This document shows positions 50,972 through 60,400 of a stretch of DNA of 64,000 nucleotides, piece by piece. Numbering within the stretch: the stretch's first letter is position 1; each line of letters begins with the position of its first letter. The DNA lies in NCBI RefSeq assembly GCF_003287405.1, contig NZ_PRLD01000012.1, positions 1-64,000 on the forward strand. The letters are read 5' to 3'. This DNA is from Faecalibacterium prausnitzii. GTDB lineage: Bacteria; Bacillota; Clostridia; Oscillospirales; Ruminococcaceae. A model generated the notes under the pieces. The model was not told the origin of the DNA. It was given only the letters and a program-made list of their open reading frames with translations, and did no database searches. Both the position numbers and the translations under genes were made by a program.

Positions 50972-51651
50972 GCGTGTTCCTCCATCACCCACCGAAAGGC
51001 TTTCGCAGTGCGCAGGTCGGCGTCTTTGAAATGCCCGCCGCTGTTCCATTCAAGGGTGCAGTCTGCGCCACGCTCTGCAAGCCGACTGTGCAGGGTGCGG
51101 ATATTATCCCCCACCGCAGCCATGACAGCGTTTTTCGTGCGCTCTTCCTTGTCGCCAAGGCTCAGATAAATGTGCTGTGCCTGTATCGGATGCTGCTGTT
51201 CAAACTCCATCCAGCCCGGAAACCAAACAGAGGGGGATGCGGCGGCGACACCATAGAACAGATCAGTCTGGGTGGATGCCCACAACGCAAACAGCCCGGC
51301 CAGTGAATAGCCGCCCAGAATGATTTTGACGTTTTCCGGGAGATGAAACTGCCGCTTCAGCGTGGGGATGACCTGTTCTATCAGAAAGCGCAGGGTGTCC
51401 ATAGCATTGCCGCCAAATCCTTGCGTTCCCCACACAGCAGGGGCTTCCCACGGAGAAAGTGCATTGTTCCAGCTTTCCACGGGCACGGCCGCAAACAAAA
51501 AATTCCAGCTGCTCTGCGCAATCACTGTCACTTCATGGTCTATGCTCTGCAACTCATGTTCGCCTGTCATTTGGAGCAGTAGGTATTCTGCATGGGGCTC
51601 GCCGTAAATGCGGCAAGGTTTGTTCCCGATTTGCATTGTCTGTGCAGTCAT
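50968..51651 (-). CDS. Esterase family alpha/beta hydrolase
   Basis: 227 residues; ATG at 51651 with CGGGAGGACG. The longer upstream frame is non-coding hairpin sequence. Fold features: LGGYSLAGLFALWAS around the nucleophile Ser, IYLSLGDKEERTKN and WNSGGHFKDADLR with the catalytic His. It resembles PF00756 esterases related to enterochelin esterase. The substrate is unknown. Located inside the island, upstream of the DUF188 gene. Confidence 0.8.
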   Translation of the reverse strand: MTAQTMQIGNKPCRIYGEPHAEYLLLQMTGEHELQSIDHEVTVIAQSSWNFLFAAVPVESWNNALSPWEAPAVWGTQGFGGNAMDTLRFLIEQVIPTLKRQFHLPENVKIILGGYSLAGLFALWASTQTDLFYGVAAASPSVWFPGWMEFEQQHPIQAQHIYLSLGDKEERTKNAVMAAVGDNIRTLHSRLAERGADCTLEWNSGGHFKDADLRTAKAFRWVMEEHA

Positions 51652-51654
51652 TGC

Positions 51655-52100
51655 GGCGTCCTCCCGAAAAAACTTTGATAAGCCCAGTATAGCAACTGAA
51701 AAATTGTTTTGCAATTCAAAAGGCGTTCGCATTCGCAGCAAGCAGTGCTTCGTGGTACCATTCTGGAACACCGAAGCTGTCTTGCAAGCAATGTCTTTGT
51801 ATATACAAAGACTCTTGCCTTGCAAGAGCTTGTTGGGCGCAGCCCAAACCCGTTGTTCTGCCTCGTGCCGATGCAGGCTTCGCGTTTCTGCAAAACGCTC
51901 TTTCAGCACTCTGTAAGAGTGCACAGCCATCACGGTTCCGTGATGTTCACAGGGATTGGGACTGCATCCCAACAAGCAGAATACGCACGGCAAATTTGCA
52001 ATGCCATGCGTGTTTGAGCCTTTGTATATACAGAGGCACTGCTTGCTGGAGCAATCCAAAATCCAAAACTTGTTTTTTGTGGAAAGAAGAAATTTTGAAA
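51655..52100. other. Hairpin-rich intergenic stretch, no gene
   Basis: No supported gene. Two similar palindromes centred on TTTGTATATACA lie at 51789-51812 (GTCTTTGTATATACAAAGAC) and 52017-52040 (GCCTTTGTATATACAGAGGC). Several small hairpins fall between them (TTGGGCGCAGCCCAA, TCACGG-TTCCGTGA, TTGGGACTGCATCCCAA). Minus-strand reading gives repeated CIYK words that come from the palindromes, not from a protein. Confidence 0.6.
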
Positions 52101-52730
52101 CTAGCAACCATTATTACGCTTTTCAGACAGTAATGAGATAGCTTCTCCGAGAAGATTGTGAATCTCAGGTCGGTCTGCTATTTTAGCATATAGACCCTTC
52201 ATATTTAGCAGAAGATAGTCTAGCCGACAGATTTGACGATCGAGCTCTAATTGCTTATAGAAATCAGTTACTTCGCTTGGTTGTCCATCCACAACCCTTA
52301 TGTAATATAGTTCATCTCTAAAAAAAGCATTCCGTATACCATCGTGATCTGGATGTAATAATGATCGAATCTCAGGTTCTATTAAGAAGTCGCTCTTATT
52401 ATGGTTGCATGTCTGACAAGATAATACGATGTTGCTAATATCCCCTGCAGCCGCTTTATTAACAAAGCAGTCTGCTGATTGGGGGATAAAGTGATCGATT
52501 TCAAACATTGTCTTTGGAATGATTTTTATCGAAGTACCACAATAGGCACACTTTCCATTGTAGATTTTTATAAAGTCTTTCTTGTAGGTGCCCTCATTCT
52601 TTGAAACATACGCATGAATATCCTTTGCACGTGGGTGCTGTGTACGGAATGAATCCATGAAAATTTTCTTGTCTTCTAATATGTTGCCATATCCGGGACA
52701 ATATTCTGTATCTCTGTAATCTTTACTCAT
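52101..52730 (-). CDS. HNH endonuclease, predicted effector of the island operon
   Basis: 209 residues. The HNH region is complete: CAYCG (Cys61, Cys64), FEIDHFIPQS (Asp79, His80), then NIVLSCQTCNHNKSD (Cys105, Cys108, His110, Asn111). The two CxxC pairs bind structural zinc. The C-terminal half is helical and unrecognised. The start at 52730 overlaps the receiver gene by eight bases. With a DNA methyltransferase in the same operon, cutting of unmodified DNA is the natural inference. Confidence 0.88.
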   Translation of the reverse strand: MSKDYRDTEYCPGYGNILEDKKIFMDSFRTQHPRAKDIHAYVSKNEGTYKKDFIKIYNGKCAYCGTSIKIIPKTMFEIDHFIPQSADCFVNKAAAGDISNIVLSCQTCNHNKSDFLIEPEIRSLLHPDHDGIRNAFFRDELYYIRVVDGQPSEVTDFYKQLELDRQICRLDYLLLNMKGLYAKIADRPEIHNLLGEAISLLSEKRNNGC

Positions 52731-53328
52731 TGATTATTTTTGACATCTCCTGAAAAGCGAGTACAAGTTTATCGATATCTGCTGCGGTAAGACTATCATA
52801 TGCTGCGGTGCCATTCAAGGAACCAAGTACCCGTTCTTTTATAATCGGCTCCCAACTGTCGTTGCTCTTAAATCGAATTGCCAAATTGCGATAAATTTTC
52901 ACTTGTTCAATTGCATGTTTGATAATATCAGGAAGAATATGATCATAGTATTCCTTTGCAGCTAATCCACATTTGGGATTGAATTTTGCAATGGTTTTGA
53001 CAGAATCATCCTCACCATTTTGAGTAATAACTACAACTTCGATAAATGGAAATTGCTTTTTTAAAATAATCTTGAACTCTTCTCCGGAAAATTTCCCATC
53101 GGTTGCAGAATTGTTTTCAAAAAGCCGCGAGTCAATCAGAATGATATTTGCCGTAGCCACTTGAGGATTTTCTAGTAGACTTTTGTATCCTTCAGCTGGT
53201 TTGAATTCGTGTTCAGATATATTAAGGACTATATCACTTTGCAGAGCGTTTTTTAAGTCTTTGTCTAAATATTCGCTTAGTTGTGAATCGATGTCATCAT
53301 CGATATAAAGTAAATTATATTCCTCCAT
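52723..53328 (-). CDS. Receiver-domain (response regulator-like) protein
   Basis: 201 residues; ATG at 53328 overlaps the stop of the GHKL gene by one base (TAATG), and CCTCC before it is the ribosome site region. Receiver residues are in place: acidic cluster YIDDDID (10-13), phospho-acceptor Asp66 in ILIDSRLF, Thr102 in VVVITQNG, Lys125 in LAAKEYYDH. The C-terminal 70 residues (from about 135) are helical and are not a DNA-binding domain I recognise. It is likely phosphorylated by the GHKL/kinase protein and passes the signal to the HNH protein. Confidence 0.85.
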   Translation of the reverse strand: MEEYNLLYIDDDIDSQLSEYLDKDLKNALQSDIVLNISEHEFKPAEGYKSLLENPQVATANIILIDSRLFENNSATDGKFSGEEFKIILKKQFPFIEVVVITQNGEDDSVKTIAKFNPKCGLAAKEYYDHILPDIIKHAIEQVKIYRNLAIRFKSNDSWEPIIKERVLGSLNGTAAYDSLTAADIDKLVLAFQEMSKIINE

Positions 53329-55472
53329 TACAATGAACCTCCAATTGAAAACTCGGCAAAAAATCCTTTTGTACCGCGAATATCCAAAATTTGACCACCA
53401 GACATATTTACGGTGTTATTGACGATCCACATTCCGAGACCATGACCGTTTTTTCGGGTTGTTTCGTGAACCTCTAAAATTTTCATAGGATTGTTCTGAT
53501 ACTTTCGGGCTAAGCCTACACCATTATCGGAATATGAAAATTTCAGCAAACCATCTTCTAATGAACCCTGAATTATAATATTCAGATGGTTGCTCTTTTC
53601 ATTTTGCTGAATACTATTTAGTATAAGATTGTCAAAAATAACATGAAGCACGTCCTCAGATAGATAGTACTCAATATCAGAAGCTACTCTAATACATATC
53701 GATATCCACGCATAATCTCGTTCCCAACTCTCTTTTATACGGTTTAAAAGTACTATTATAGACTGCATTCCAGGCTGAAATTGACGCTTTTCGATTTCTG
53801 AAAGCATTGTATCCATAAAAGAAACAATCTTAGCACATTTTTCACGTCCCTTTTCAAGAAGTACGGGAACATTTTTATACGCCTTCCTTGTCTTTTCTGG
53901 CGATAAAAGCTCATCCCACATTCCATATTCTTGCAGTGCGGCAATAATATAATCTGTATTCGCTGAAATCGAATTACGATCGTTTCTCATTTCATGGGCA
54001 ATAGAAGAAGCTTTCAGGCCGGTTGTTGCAAGCACATTTAGAATACGGATGTCATACTTATAACGTTCCTCTACATTCGTCCGCTCTTGGCGAGCATCTT
54101 GGCTTTCTTGGCGGTAGTTCTTGATTTCGTCAACGAGTTGCATAGATTCTTGCACGGTAAGCGTAGGAACCAATTTTGGATTTTGAACGACTTTATCTGA
54201 AACGGGAGTTTTAGCAGGAATGGAAACAGATTCATTCTTGACATTAATATGTCTCACGATATCTTGACGGTACCGCTCAAACTCCTTAAATCCCAGCAAA
54301 ATAATATCAACAAAGAGCTGATAATAAATATTTTCATCCAGACCTTGTCTATTAGATAAGTCTTGAAGCATCGCGTTGCGCCTTTTGTCGATTTCTATCT
54401 TTCCCGATATCTGGTTTTCACGAACTCTCCAAGCTCCTGTGGGATGTGAAGCTGCAGCGGGTGATTTACGGGAACGTTTTCCAAAGCCTAACCAATCTTT
54501 TTTTCCGTCATAGGCGGATATACTGAAGGCATTTCTATACAGAATCACTCCGCCTGGCATTGGCGCAGGTAAACCGTGATGTTTATACAAAAATTTTTCA
54601 CATTCAATGGATGATGGCTTCATACAAAAGAAAAAAGTGCCTGAGAAATCACCTAATTGAGATGCAATGTCTTCCAATTGTTCTTCCGTTAAATCATAAT
54701 TGGGTAATCCGGTTAGCTCGGTAACGATATCAACTTCACTTTCTTTTCTTTGGAGATTTATATTTGGACAATAATCCTGAGCAGAATCCAAAAATTCATC
54801 CGAATCAATTACTGTGTTCAGTGTTTTTTCATGGCTGTTATAATTTATAGAAATGCAAGAAAGACAATTCACGCCAAGAACTGGTTGAGGAAGATAGAAG
54901 GGAATATCGCCAGAAAAGTCTGGATGTGTCACAGAGATGTTCATAGCCCTGTCATTATAGGTTTTCGACAAGAAATTGACGAGATTTTCAATTTTCTTTT
55001 TGCCCCACTTTTCGCGCAATCCAGAGATTTTGATAGTAGTTCCCACGGATAATTTTGTTGAATCCTGCCGCATGGAAGATGAATTCCAATCTGTTTCCCA
55101 AATTATTCCTGCATTGGAATCCTTCTTTGTTTGAATCATTACATGATTGCCGAGTCGTGCCAAGGCAAAACGACCAACGCCTTTTGATCCGGCCAGAACT
55201 CGCTTCCGATTATTTGCATCAAAAATTTCATAAGATTTATCGCTTTTTCCAACATGCATCCATGCCGTTCTGATATTATTTTCGTCCATTCCTTGTCCGT
55301 CGTCAGCAATAACAAGCTGATCTCCTGAAAAAGAAATGTTCACATGCAGAGCTCCGGCGTCATAGGAATTTTTGACTAGTTCAAGAATAGCGGATTCGTC
55401 GTTTGTGAAGTTGTTCACACCCAGCAGATACGCAATTGTGCTGTCTTCAATTACATATTGTAAATGTTCCAT
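53328..55472 (-). CDS. Protein with two GHKL ATPase domains (Hsp90/MORC-like plus histidine kinase-like)
   Basis: 714 residues from 55472, where TGAGGAG is ten bases upstream; the ATG at 55490 would overlap the methyltransferase gene. The N-terminal GHKL fold has the N-box ELVKNSYDA (31-39), DDGQGM (57-62) and GSKGVGRFA (95-103), as in Hsp90, MutL and MORC. The middle is unrecognised. The C-terminal part looks like a histidine kinase: H-box SIAHEMRND (His493), N-box HVIFDNLILNSIQQN (610-624), DNGVGL (649-654), GHGLGMWIVNN (676-686). No transmembrane segment, so it senses something in the cytosol. It is flanked by a DNA methyltransferase and a receiver gene in one operon. Confidence 0.88.
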   Translation of the reverse strand: MEHLQYVIEDSTIAYLLGVNNFTNDESAILELVKNSYDAGALHVNISFSGDQLVIADDGQGMDENNIRTAWMHVGKSDKSYEIFDANNRKRVLAGSKGVGRFALARLGNHVMIQTKKDSNAGIIWETDWNSSSMRQDSTKLSVGTTIKISGLREKWGKKKIENLVNFLSKTYNDRAMNISVTHPDFSGDIPFYLPQPVLGVNCLSCISINYNSHEKTLNTVIDSDEFLDSAQDYCPNINLQRKESEVDIVTELTGLPNYDLTEEQLEDIASQLGDFSGTFFFCMKPSSIECEKFLYKHHGLPAPMPGGVILYRNAFSISAYDGKKDWLGFGKRSRKSPAAASHPTGAWRVRENQISGKIEIDKRRNAMLQDLSNRQGLDENIYYQLFVDIILLGFKEFERYRQDIVRHINVKNESVSIPAKTPVSDKVVQNPKLVPTLTVQESMQLVDEIKNYRQESQDARQERTNVEERYKYDIRILNVLATTGLKASSIAHEMRNDRNSISANTDYIIAALQEYGMWDELLSPEKTRKAYKNVPVLLEKGREKCAKIVSFMDTMLSEIEKRQFQPGMQSIIVLLNRIKESWERDYAWISICIRVASDIEYYLSEDVLHVIFDNLILNSIQQNEKSNHLNIIIQGSLEDGLLKFSYSDNGVGLARKYQNNPMKILEVHETTRKNGHGLGMWIVNNTVNMSGGQILDIRGTKGFFAEFSIGGSL

Positions 55473-55476
55473 GAAA

Positions 55477-56892
55477 TCAAATCTCCTCAAACTGATAGTC
55501 GTTGATATCTTTGCAAGTTATTCGCTTGGATTTTCCACTAACACTTAAGCCTTGGTTTAAAATATACTCCAAAAAATCTTTGCTTTGAAGGATTGTTAGC
55601 GCGTCTTGTAGACTGGATTTACCATCGGAAACGGTTATATAGATACCGGAATATGGGATGTCATCAGCTGCCAAATAATATACCTCAACAGTATTTGTTA
55701 CTACTGTTGAGAGAAGAAGTTTTTCCTGATGGAGATGGCTTAAAGCCTGTGAGCGACCATATTCGTACCACTTTGCTGATTTGTCAGCATCACGCACAAT
55801 GAGTTTGTCTTTGAAAGCGAGTAGGTGTTCGTATGTGTTTGGAAATCGAGATTTAAAATCATCTTCTTCATAGCGCATCAGGGTATCTTTTTCATCATAA
55901 TAGTACGGGAAAATTATTTGTTCTTTTACATTGCGCCGGAGAGAGCGTGGAGCGGCACCTTTTCTTAAACATCCCGGTTCAATAGAGGCTTCTTCTTTTA
56001 CAATAAATGCCTTATTTAATTGAGTTGCAACGGCTATAGATGCGTGATACCTGCTACCAAACCGGATTGTTCTTTTTCTGTTAATATCAGTATTCAAAAA
56101 AACCCATTTATCGCCTAAAAGTTTTTTTTTCACTTGAACGCTATTTGCTTTCGATGTGGCACGATAATTAATAGTTGCTATATTATCTCTGCTTTCATAA
56201 ACCAGAATGCTGCTTGATGTAAGCGTATCTTCAAATAATTGACTATTGGGATATTCCCATACGGTGCTGATGCCAGGAAGAAGTTTTTTTCGTATATCGT
56301 CTGCAAAAACATTCTTGTAAATATTGCTTGGAATCAATTGAACCATCTTTCCACCAGAAGCAAGTAAGTCGACACCTTTTTCTAGGAAAGCATAGCAGTA
56401 GTCGAATTTCCCCTTTTTACAAGTTCTAAAATTTTGACGGATGAATTTTCGATTTGTTTCATCAATATCGTGATATGAAATATACGGAGGATTTCCAATA
56501 ATAAAATCAAATTTAATATCTGGAGTCCACTGAAGTGCATCTGTGCACACAAACGACCAATTGACGGTTGAAATTCCATAACTCCTTACGATTTCATTGA
56601 GATCGCTGATGCATTGATCGTACAATTGTGGATCAAGTTCAATACCATAAATGTCAGCAGACAGTCCAGAGGAAATATTATTAACATCGATATTCTGCGT
56701 GAGAGCATCCTCAACGTATCGCTTGACAATTTGTTTGATAATATTACCAGATCCAAATGAATACTCTAAAACTTTTTTCCCAAATAAGTCACGAGAATAA
56801 CCTGCCAAATCGAGCATGTCGTCTACTTTGTTTAAGGGGGTAAACTTTTGGCACTTCTTTTTATTGCGTTCATTAGCTATAATTGGATTCAT
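55477..56892 (-). CDS. N6-adenine DNA methyltransferase (Eco57I/TaqI-like)
   Basis: 471 residues; ATG at 56892 with CGAGGTAAG. The SAM-binding motif I is VLEYSFGSGNI (41-51) and the catalytic motif IV is GNPPYISY, with NPPY at 134-137. A target-recognition-like C-terminal half follows (from about 230). It lacks the nuclease part of type IIG enzymes, so cutting must come from a partner, most simply the HNH protein at the end of the operon. It leads the four-gene operon. Confidence 0.9.
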   Translation of the reverse strand: MNPIIANERNKKKCQKFTPLNKVDDMLDLAGYSRDLFGKKVLEYSFGSGNIIKQIVKRYVEDALTQNIDVNNISSGLSADIYGIELDPQLYDQCISDLNEIVRSYGISTVNWSFVCTDALQWTPDIKFDFIIGNPPYISYHDIDETNRKFIRQNFRTCKKGKFDYCYAFLEKGVDLLASGGKMVQLIPSNIYKNVFADDIRKKLLPGISTVWEYPNSQLFEDTLTSSSILVYESRDNIATINYRATSKANSVQVKKKLLGDKWVFLNTDINRKRTIRFGSRYHASIAVATQLNKAFIVKEEASIEPGCLRKGAAPRSLRRNVKEQIIFPYYYDEKDTLMRYEEDDFKSRFPNTYEHLLAFKDKLIVRDADKSAKWYEYGRSQALSHLHQEKLLLSTVVTNTVEVYYLAADDIPYSGIYITVSDGKSSLQDALTILQSKDFLEYILNQGLSVSGKSKRITCKDINDYQFEEI

Positions 56893-57035
56893 GACTTACC
56901 TCGAACTCTCAAATGTATTTCGCTTTTTACATGTATGAATCGACAAACAAGAAATCATTGATGCAAAATTTTCTATTAATAGTTTTTTGTTGACTTTTGA
57001 ATTACATATGTCAACCGGCATAGAAAGGTGCACTA
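56893..57035. other. AT-rich gap upstream of the methyltransferase operon
   Basis: It should hold the promoter of the four-gene minus-strand operon. GTTGAC at 56989-56994 and GTCAAC at 57010-57015 form an inverted pair 15 bases apart. No clean -35/-10 pair could be fixed. Confidence 0.4.
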
Positions 57036-57437
57036 TTATAGTATTGCTTTTTGAATCTTTTCCAGAATCGTCTGATCAGCCGGGAGCCACGGAACAGAAT
57101 CAAGCTCCTCTTTAGTCAGCCAGCGTGCAGCCTCGGCTTCTTTCAGCACCAGTTCGCCGGAGACCACCTCACACCAGAAACAGTCCATGGAAAGATGGAA
57201 GGCGGGATAATCGTATTCAATGGTGCCAATCAAATCGCCTACCGCGATCTCGGTGTCCAGCTCTTCCCGGATCTCTCGTTTCAGCGCCTGCTGCGGGGGT
57301 TCACCCGGCTCGATTTTGCCGCCTGGGAATTCCCATCCGCCCTTATATTCGCCGTAGCCGCGGGCGGTGGCATAAATTTTATGTTTCGTCTGAATATCGT
57401 CGCAGATCACAGCTGCAACAACGCGAACAACCTTCAT
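57036..57437 (-). CDS. NUDIX hydrolase (MutT-like)
   Basis: 133 residues; ATG at 57437 with AAAAGGAGAATATC that also overlaps the stop region of the helicase gene. The complete NUDIX box GGKIEPGEPPQQALKREIREELD (positions about 39-61) is in the usual GX5EX7REUXEEXGU form. It hydrolyses nucleoside diphosphate-linked substrates. The start is 12 bases after the helicase stop, so they form one operon. Confidence 0.92.
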   Translation of the reverse strand: MKVVRVVAAVICDDIQTKHKIYATARGYGEYKGGWEFPGGKIEPGEPPQQALKREIREELDTEIAVGDLIGTIEYDYPAFHLSMDCFWCEVVSGELVLKEAEAARWLTKEELDSVPWLPADQTILEKIQKAIL

Positions 57438-57449
57438 GATATTCTCCTT

Positions 57450-60400
57450 TTAACCGACCACCAGCTTGTTGGTCTTTTTGAGGAACTTTGCAGGAATCGG
57501 GCGGTCCAGCTTCCATGTGATGTTCATGGGGCGGGAGCCCTCGTGCTTCACATAATTCACCGTGCCCAGATAGGTATACGCCCCTGCACCGCCAAAACGG
57601 GCATCTGCCTTGAACTCGCGCACGAACAGCAGAACCCGGCTTCCTTTTGCCCGGTGATGGATGTACCGCTGCCCGGTGGCAGAGTTTTCGGCGGTGGTGC
57701 TCTGGCTCTGCCAGTGGAACAGGCTTTCGTTAATGGAATAATCCTTGTACATGGTGCTGGGAGAGTAATCCTTGTCCGCTTTGTTCAGGGTCACAAAGAA
57801 TACGTCCAGCTGCTTTTCCGGCAGCCACTTCACGCCCTCGCGGACGGTAGCAGGCTTCAAAAAGTCCAGTGCTACCAGCAGCTGGTCGCGGGTATAGGTG
57901 CAGTGCAGGTCCAGCGGACAATCAAAGCCTACATCCACAGGTTCGTCGATAAAATCAATGCGGTCATATTGATACTGCAAAAGTGCCTGCAGTTCCCCCA
58001 GCAAAACGGGACTATCTGAAAGTGCATACAGGTTGTCGAGCACTTCCTCGCCGTTCCAATCTTCAGCGGTTTTGCCCCAGACAGTGACATAGAACATCTG
58101 CAACATCCTCTGTTCAACAGGCGGCAAAGCTGAAAAATCCGTATTGTCCAGTTTGGGCAAAAGGTCCAGTAAAAATTGAATCCACCGGCGGGAATCTACT
58201 ACCGCGAACCGTGCAAAGGCTTTCGTCATAATCTCTTCAAGCGGTTCCGCGAAATCGTCCGTTACACCGGCGCGGACACACAACCGTGCAAAGCAGAGCT
58301 TCTTGCTGTAAATTGCACGCGGGTCAAGATGATAGTAATCGAGAAAATCGCCAAGGGTCAGCGGCAGGCCGGTGTCCTCTGTAAAAGATGCCGCGCGTGC
58401 CACAAGGCCGGAAGTGCGGTCATAGGAAGAGCTGATATTATCCAGCACATATTTTGCCGCGATCTTTTCCAGCTGGATATAACAGCCCTTGGGCGCAGAG
58501 ACAAAACCCTCTTTAATCTCTCGGCTGACGCTGTGGGTGGTGTTGGAGAGCAGGGCCGTAAACTTTTCCTCGAAATTGTACTTCTTGTTTGCCTGCCCGA
58601 TGAAGTCCAGCACGGTCAGGCATTCCTTGTTTTCAGCCAGACGCAGGCCGCGGCCCAGCTGCTGCAAAAACACGGTCAGCGACTCGGTGGGGCGCAGGAA
58701 CAGCACGGTGTTGACTTCCGGGATGTCCACGCCTTCGTTGTAAATGTCCACCACAAAAATGAAACGAATCTCCCCGGAAACGAGCTGCTGTTTGGCGGTG
58801 TTGCGCTCCTCATCGGAAGAATCGCCGGTCAGCGCTATGGACGGGATGGCGTGGGTGTTAAAATAGTCCGCCATGAACCGGGCGTGCTCGATGGAAACGC
58901 AGAAGCCAAGCCCCTTTACCTCGTCAATATCGGTGACATATTTCAGGATAGAATTAACCACAAGGTCAGCGCGGCGCTGTGCCACCATGCCGCTGAAGGT
59001 GTACAGGTTGGACAGTTCGGCCTTATCATAACCGCCGGTGCGCCATTTCAGACTGCTCAGGTCGGCCGTATCGGTCACGCCGAAATATTGGAACGGGCAC
59101 AGCAGTTTCCGGTCAATGGCTTCCGGCAGGCGAATCTCGGCGGCAACGCGCCCACCGAAATAATCCAGAATGCTCTTGCCGTCCATACGCTCCGGTGTGG
59201 CAGTCAGGCCCAACAAAATATGTGGCTGATAATACTCCAACAGCTTCTGATAGGTGGGCGCGGCGGCATGGTGGAATTCGTCCACCACGATATAATCGTA
59301 GAAATCAGCCCCGGTCTTGGCGGTAAAATCCTGCGAGTTGAAGGTTTGGATGGAAATAAACAGGTATTCAATGCTGTCCGCTTTGTAATTGCCGACCAAC
59401 AGTTCGCCGAAATTGGCATCTTTCAACACGGCACGGAAAGTGTACAGGCTCTGTTTCAGGATTTCTTCCCGATGCGCCACGAACAGCAGCCGGCAGGGCT
59501 TGCCGGGATGCTGTTTACAGAACCGCTTGTAATCCAGCGCCGAGATGACCGTTTTGCCGGTGCCGGTGGCGGCAACCACCAGATTGCGATTGTGCCCGCG
59601 CACGGTGCGTTCGGCTTCCAGCTTGTCCAGAATTTCCTGCTGGTAGGAATACGGCAGAATGTCCAGCGTGTAAATGCCGCTGTGGTCGGTCTCGCTGTAC
59701 TTTTCGGCTTTCAGGGCCCGCGCAAGGCGCTCCCGCTGACCTTCGTTGTAGTACTCAAACTCGCCGGCGTTCCAGTAGCTTTCAAAGGTGGCGGCAATCT
59801 TATCGATGGTCTCCGGTAGGTCTTTCCGGGTCACTTTGACGTTCCATTCCAGTCCGCTGGAAATGGCCGCGTTGGACAGGTTGGACGAGCCGACATAGGC
59901 TGTTGTAAAACCGGTGTCCCGGTAGAACACATACGTCTTTGCGTGGAGCCGGGTGCGCTTGGTGTCGTAGCTGACCTTGATTTTCGTATTAGGCAGCTGG
60001 CGCAGTTCTTCGATAGCCTTTACATCGGTGGCACCCATGTAGGAAGTGGTAATGATACGCAGCTCTCCGCCGTTCTGGGTAAACTGCCGCAGCTCGTCCA
60101 TAAGCAGGCGCAGACCGCTCCACTTGATGAAGGACACCAGCATGTCGATGTGGTCGGCAGACACGATCTCCTTTTTCAGTTCAGTGTACATCTGCGGCTC
60201 GTGGATGGCACCGGTGAACAACGAGCTTTGCGCAAGAGGCGTTTCCGGCCGTTCGATGTCTTTGGCCGCTTTTCCGGTGGCAAGGCGGGGGTCATTTTCC
60301 CGTAAAAGCGCAAGAAGCTGCTCTGCACGCTGGTCAACGCCCAGCGCGGCAAAGTCAGGTTCTTTGGTGGTAGTCTGGATGGTGCTTACGATCTGGTTTG

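Noticed and set aside
51652-52107. N-terminal extension of the island esterase
   Set aside because: The added residues come from palindromic hairpin DNA; a good ribosome site marks the start at 51651.
58176-59819. A 547-residue frame antisense to the PLD-helicase gene
   Set aside because: Shadow frame; no motif or ribosome site.
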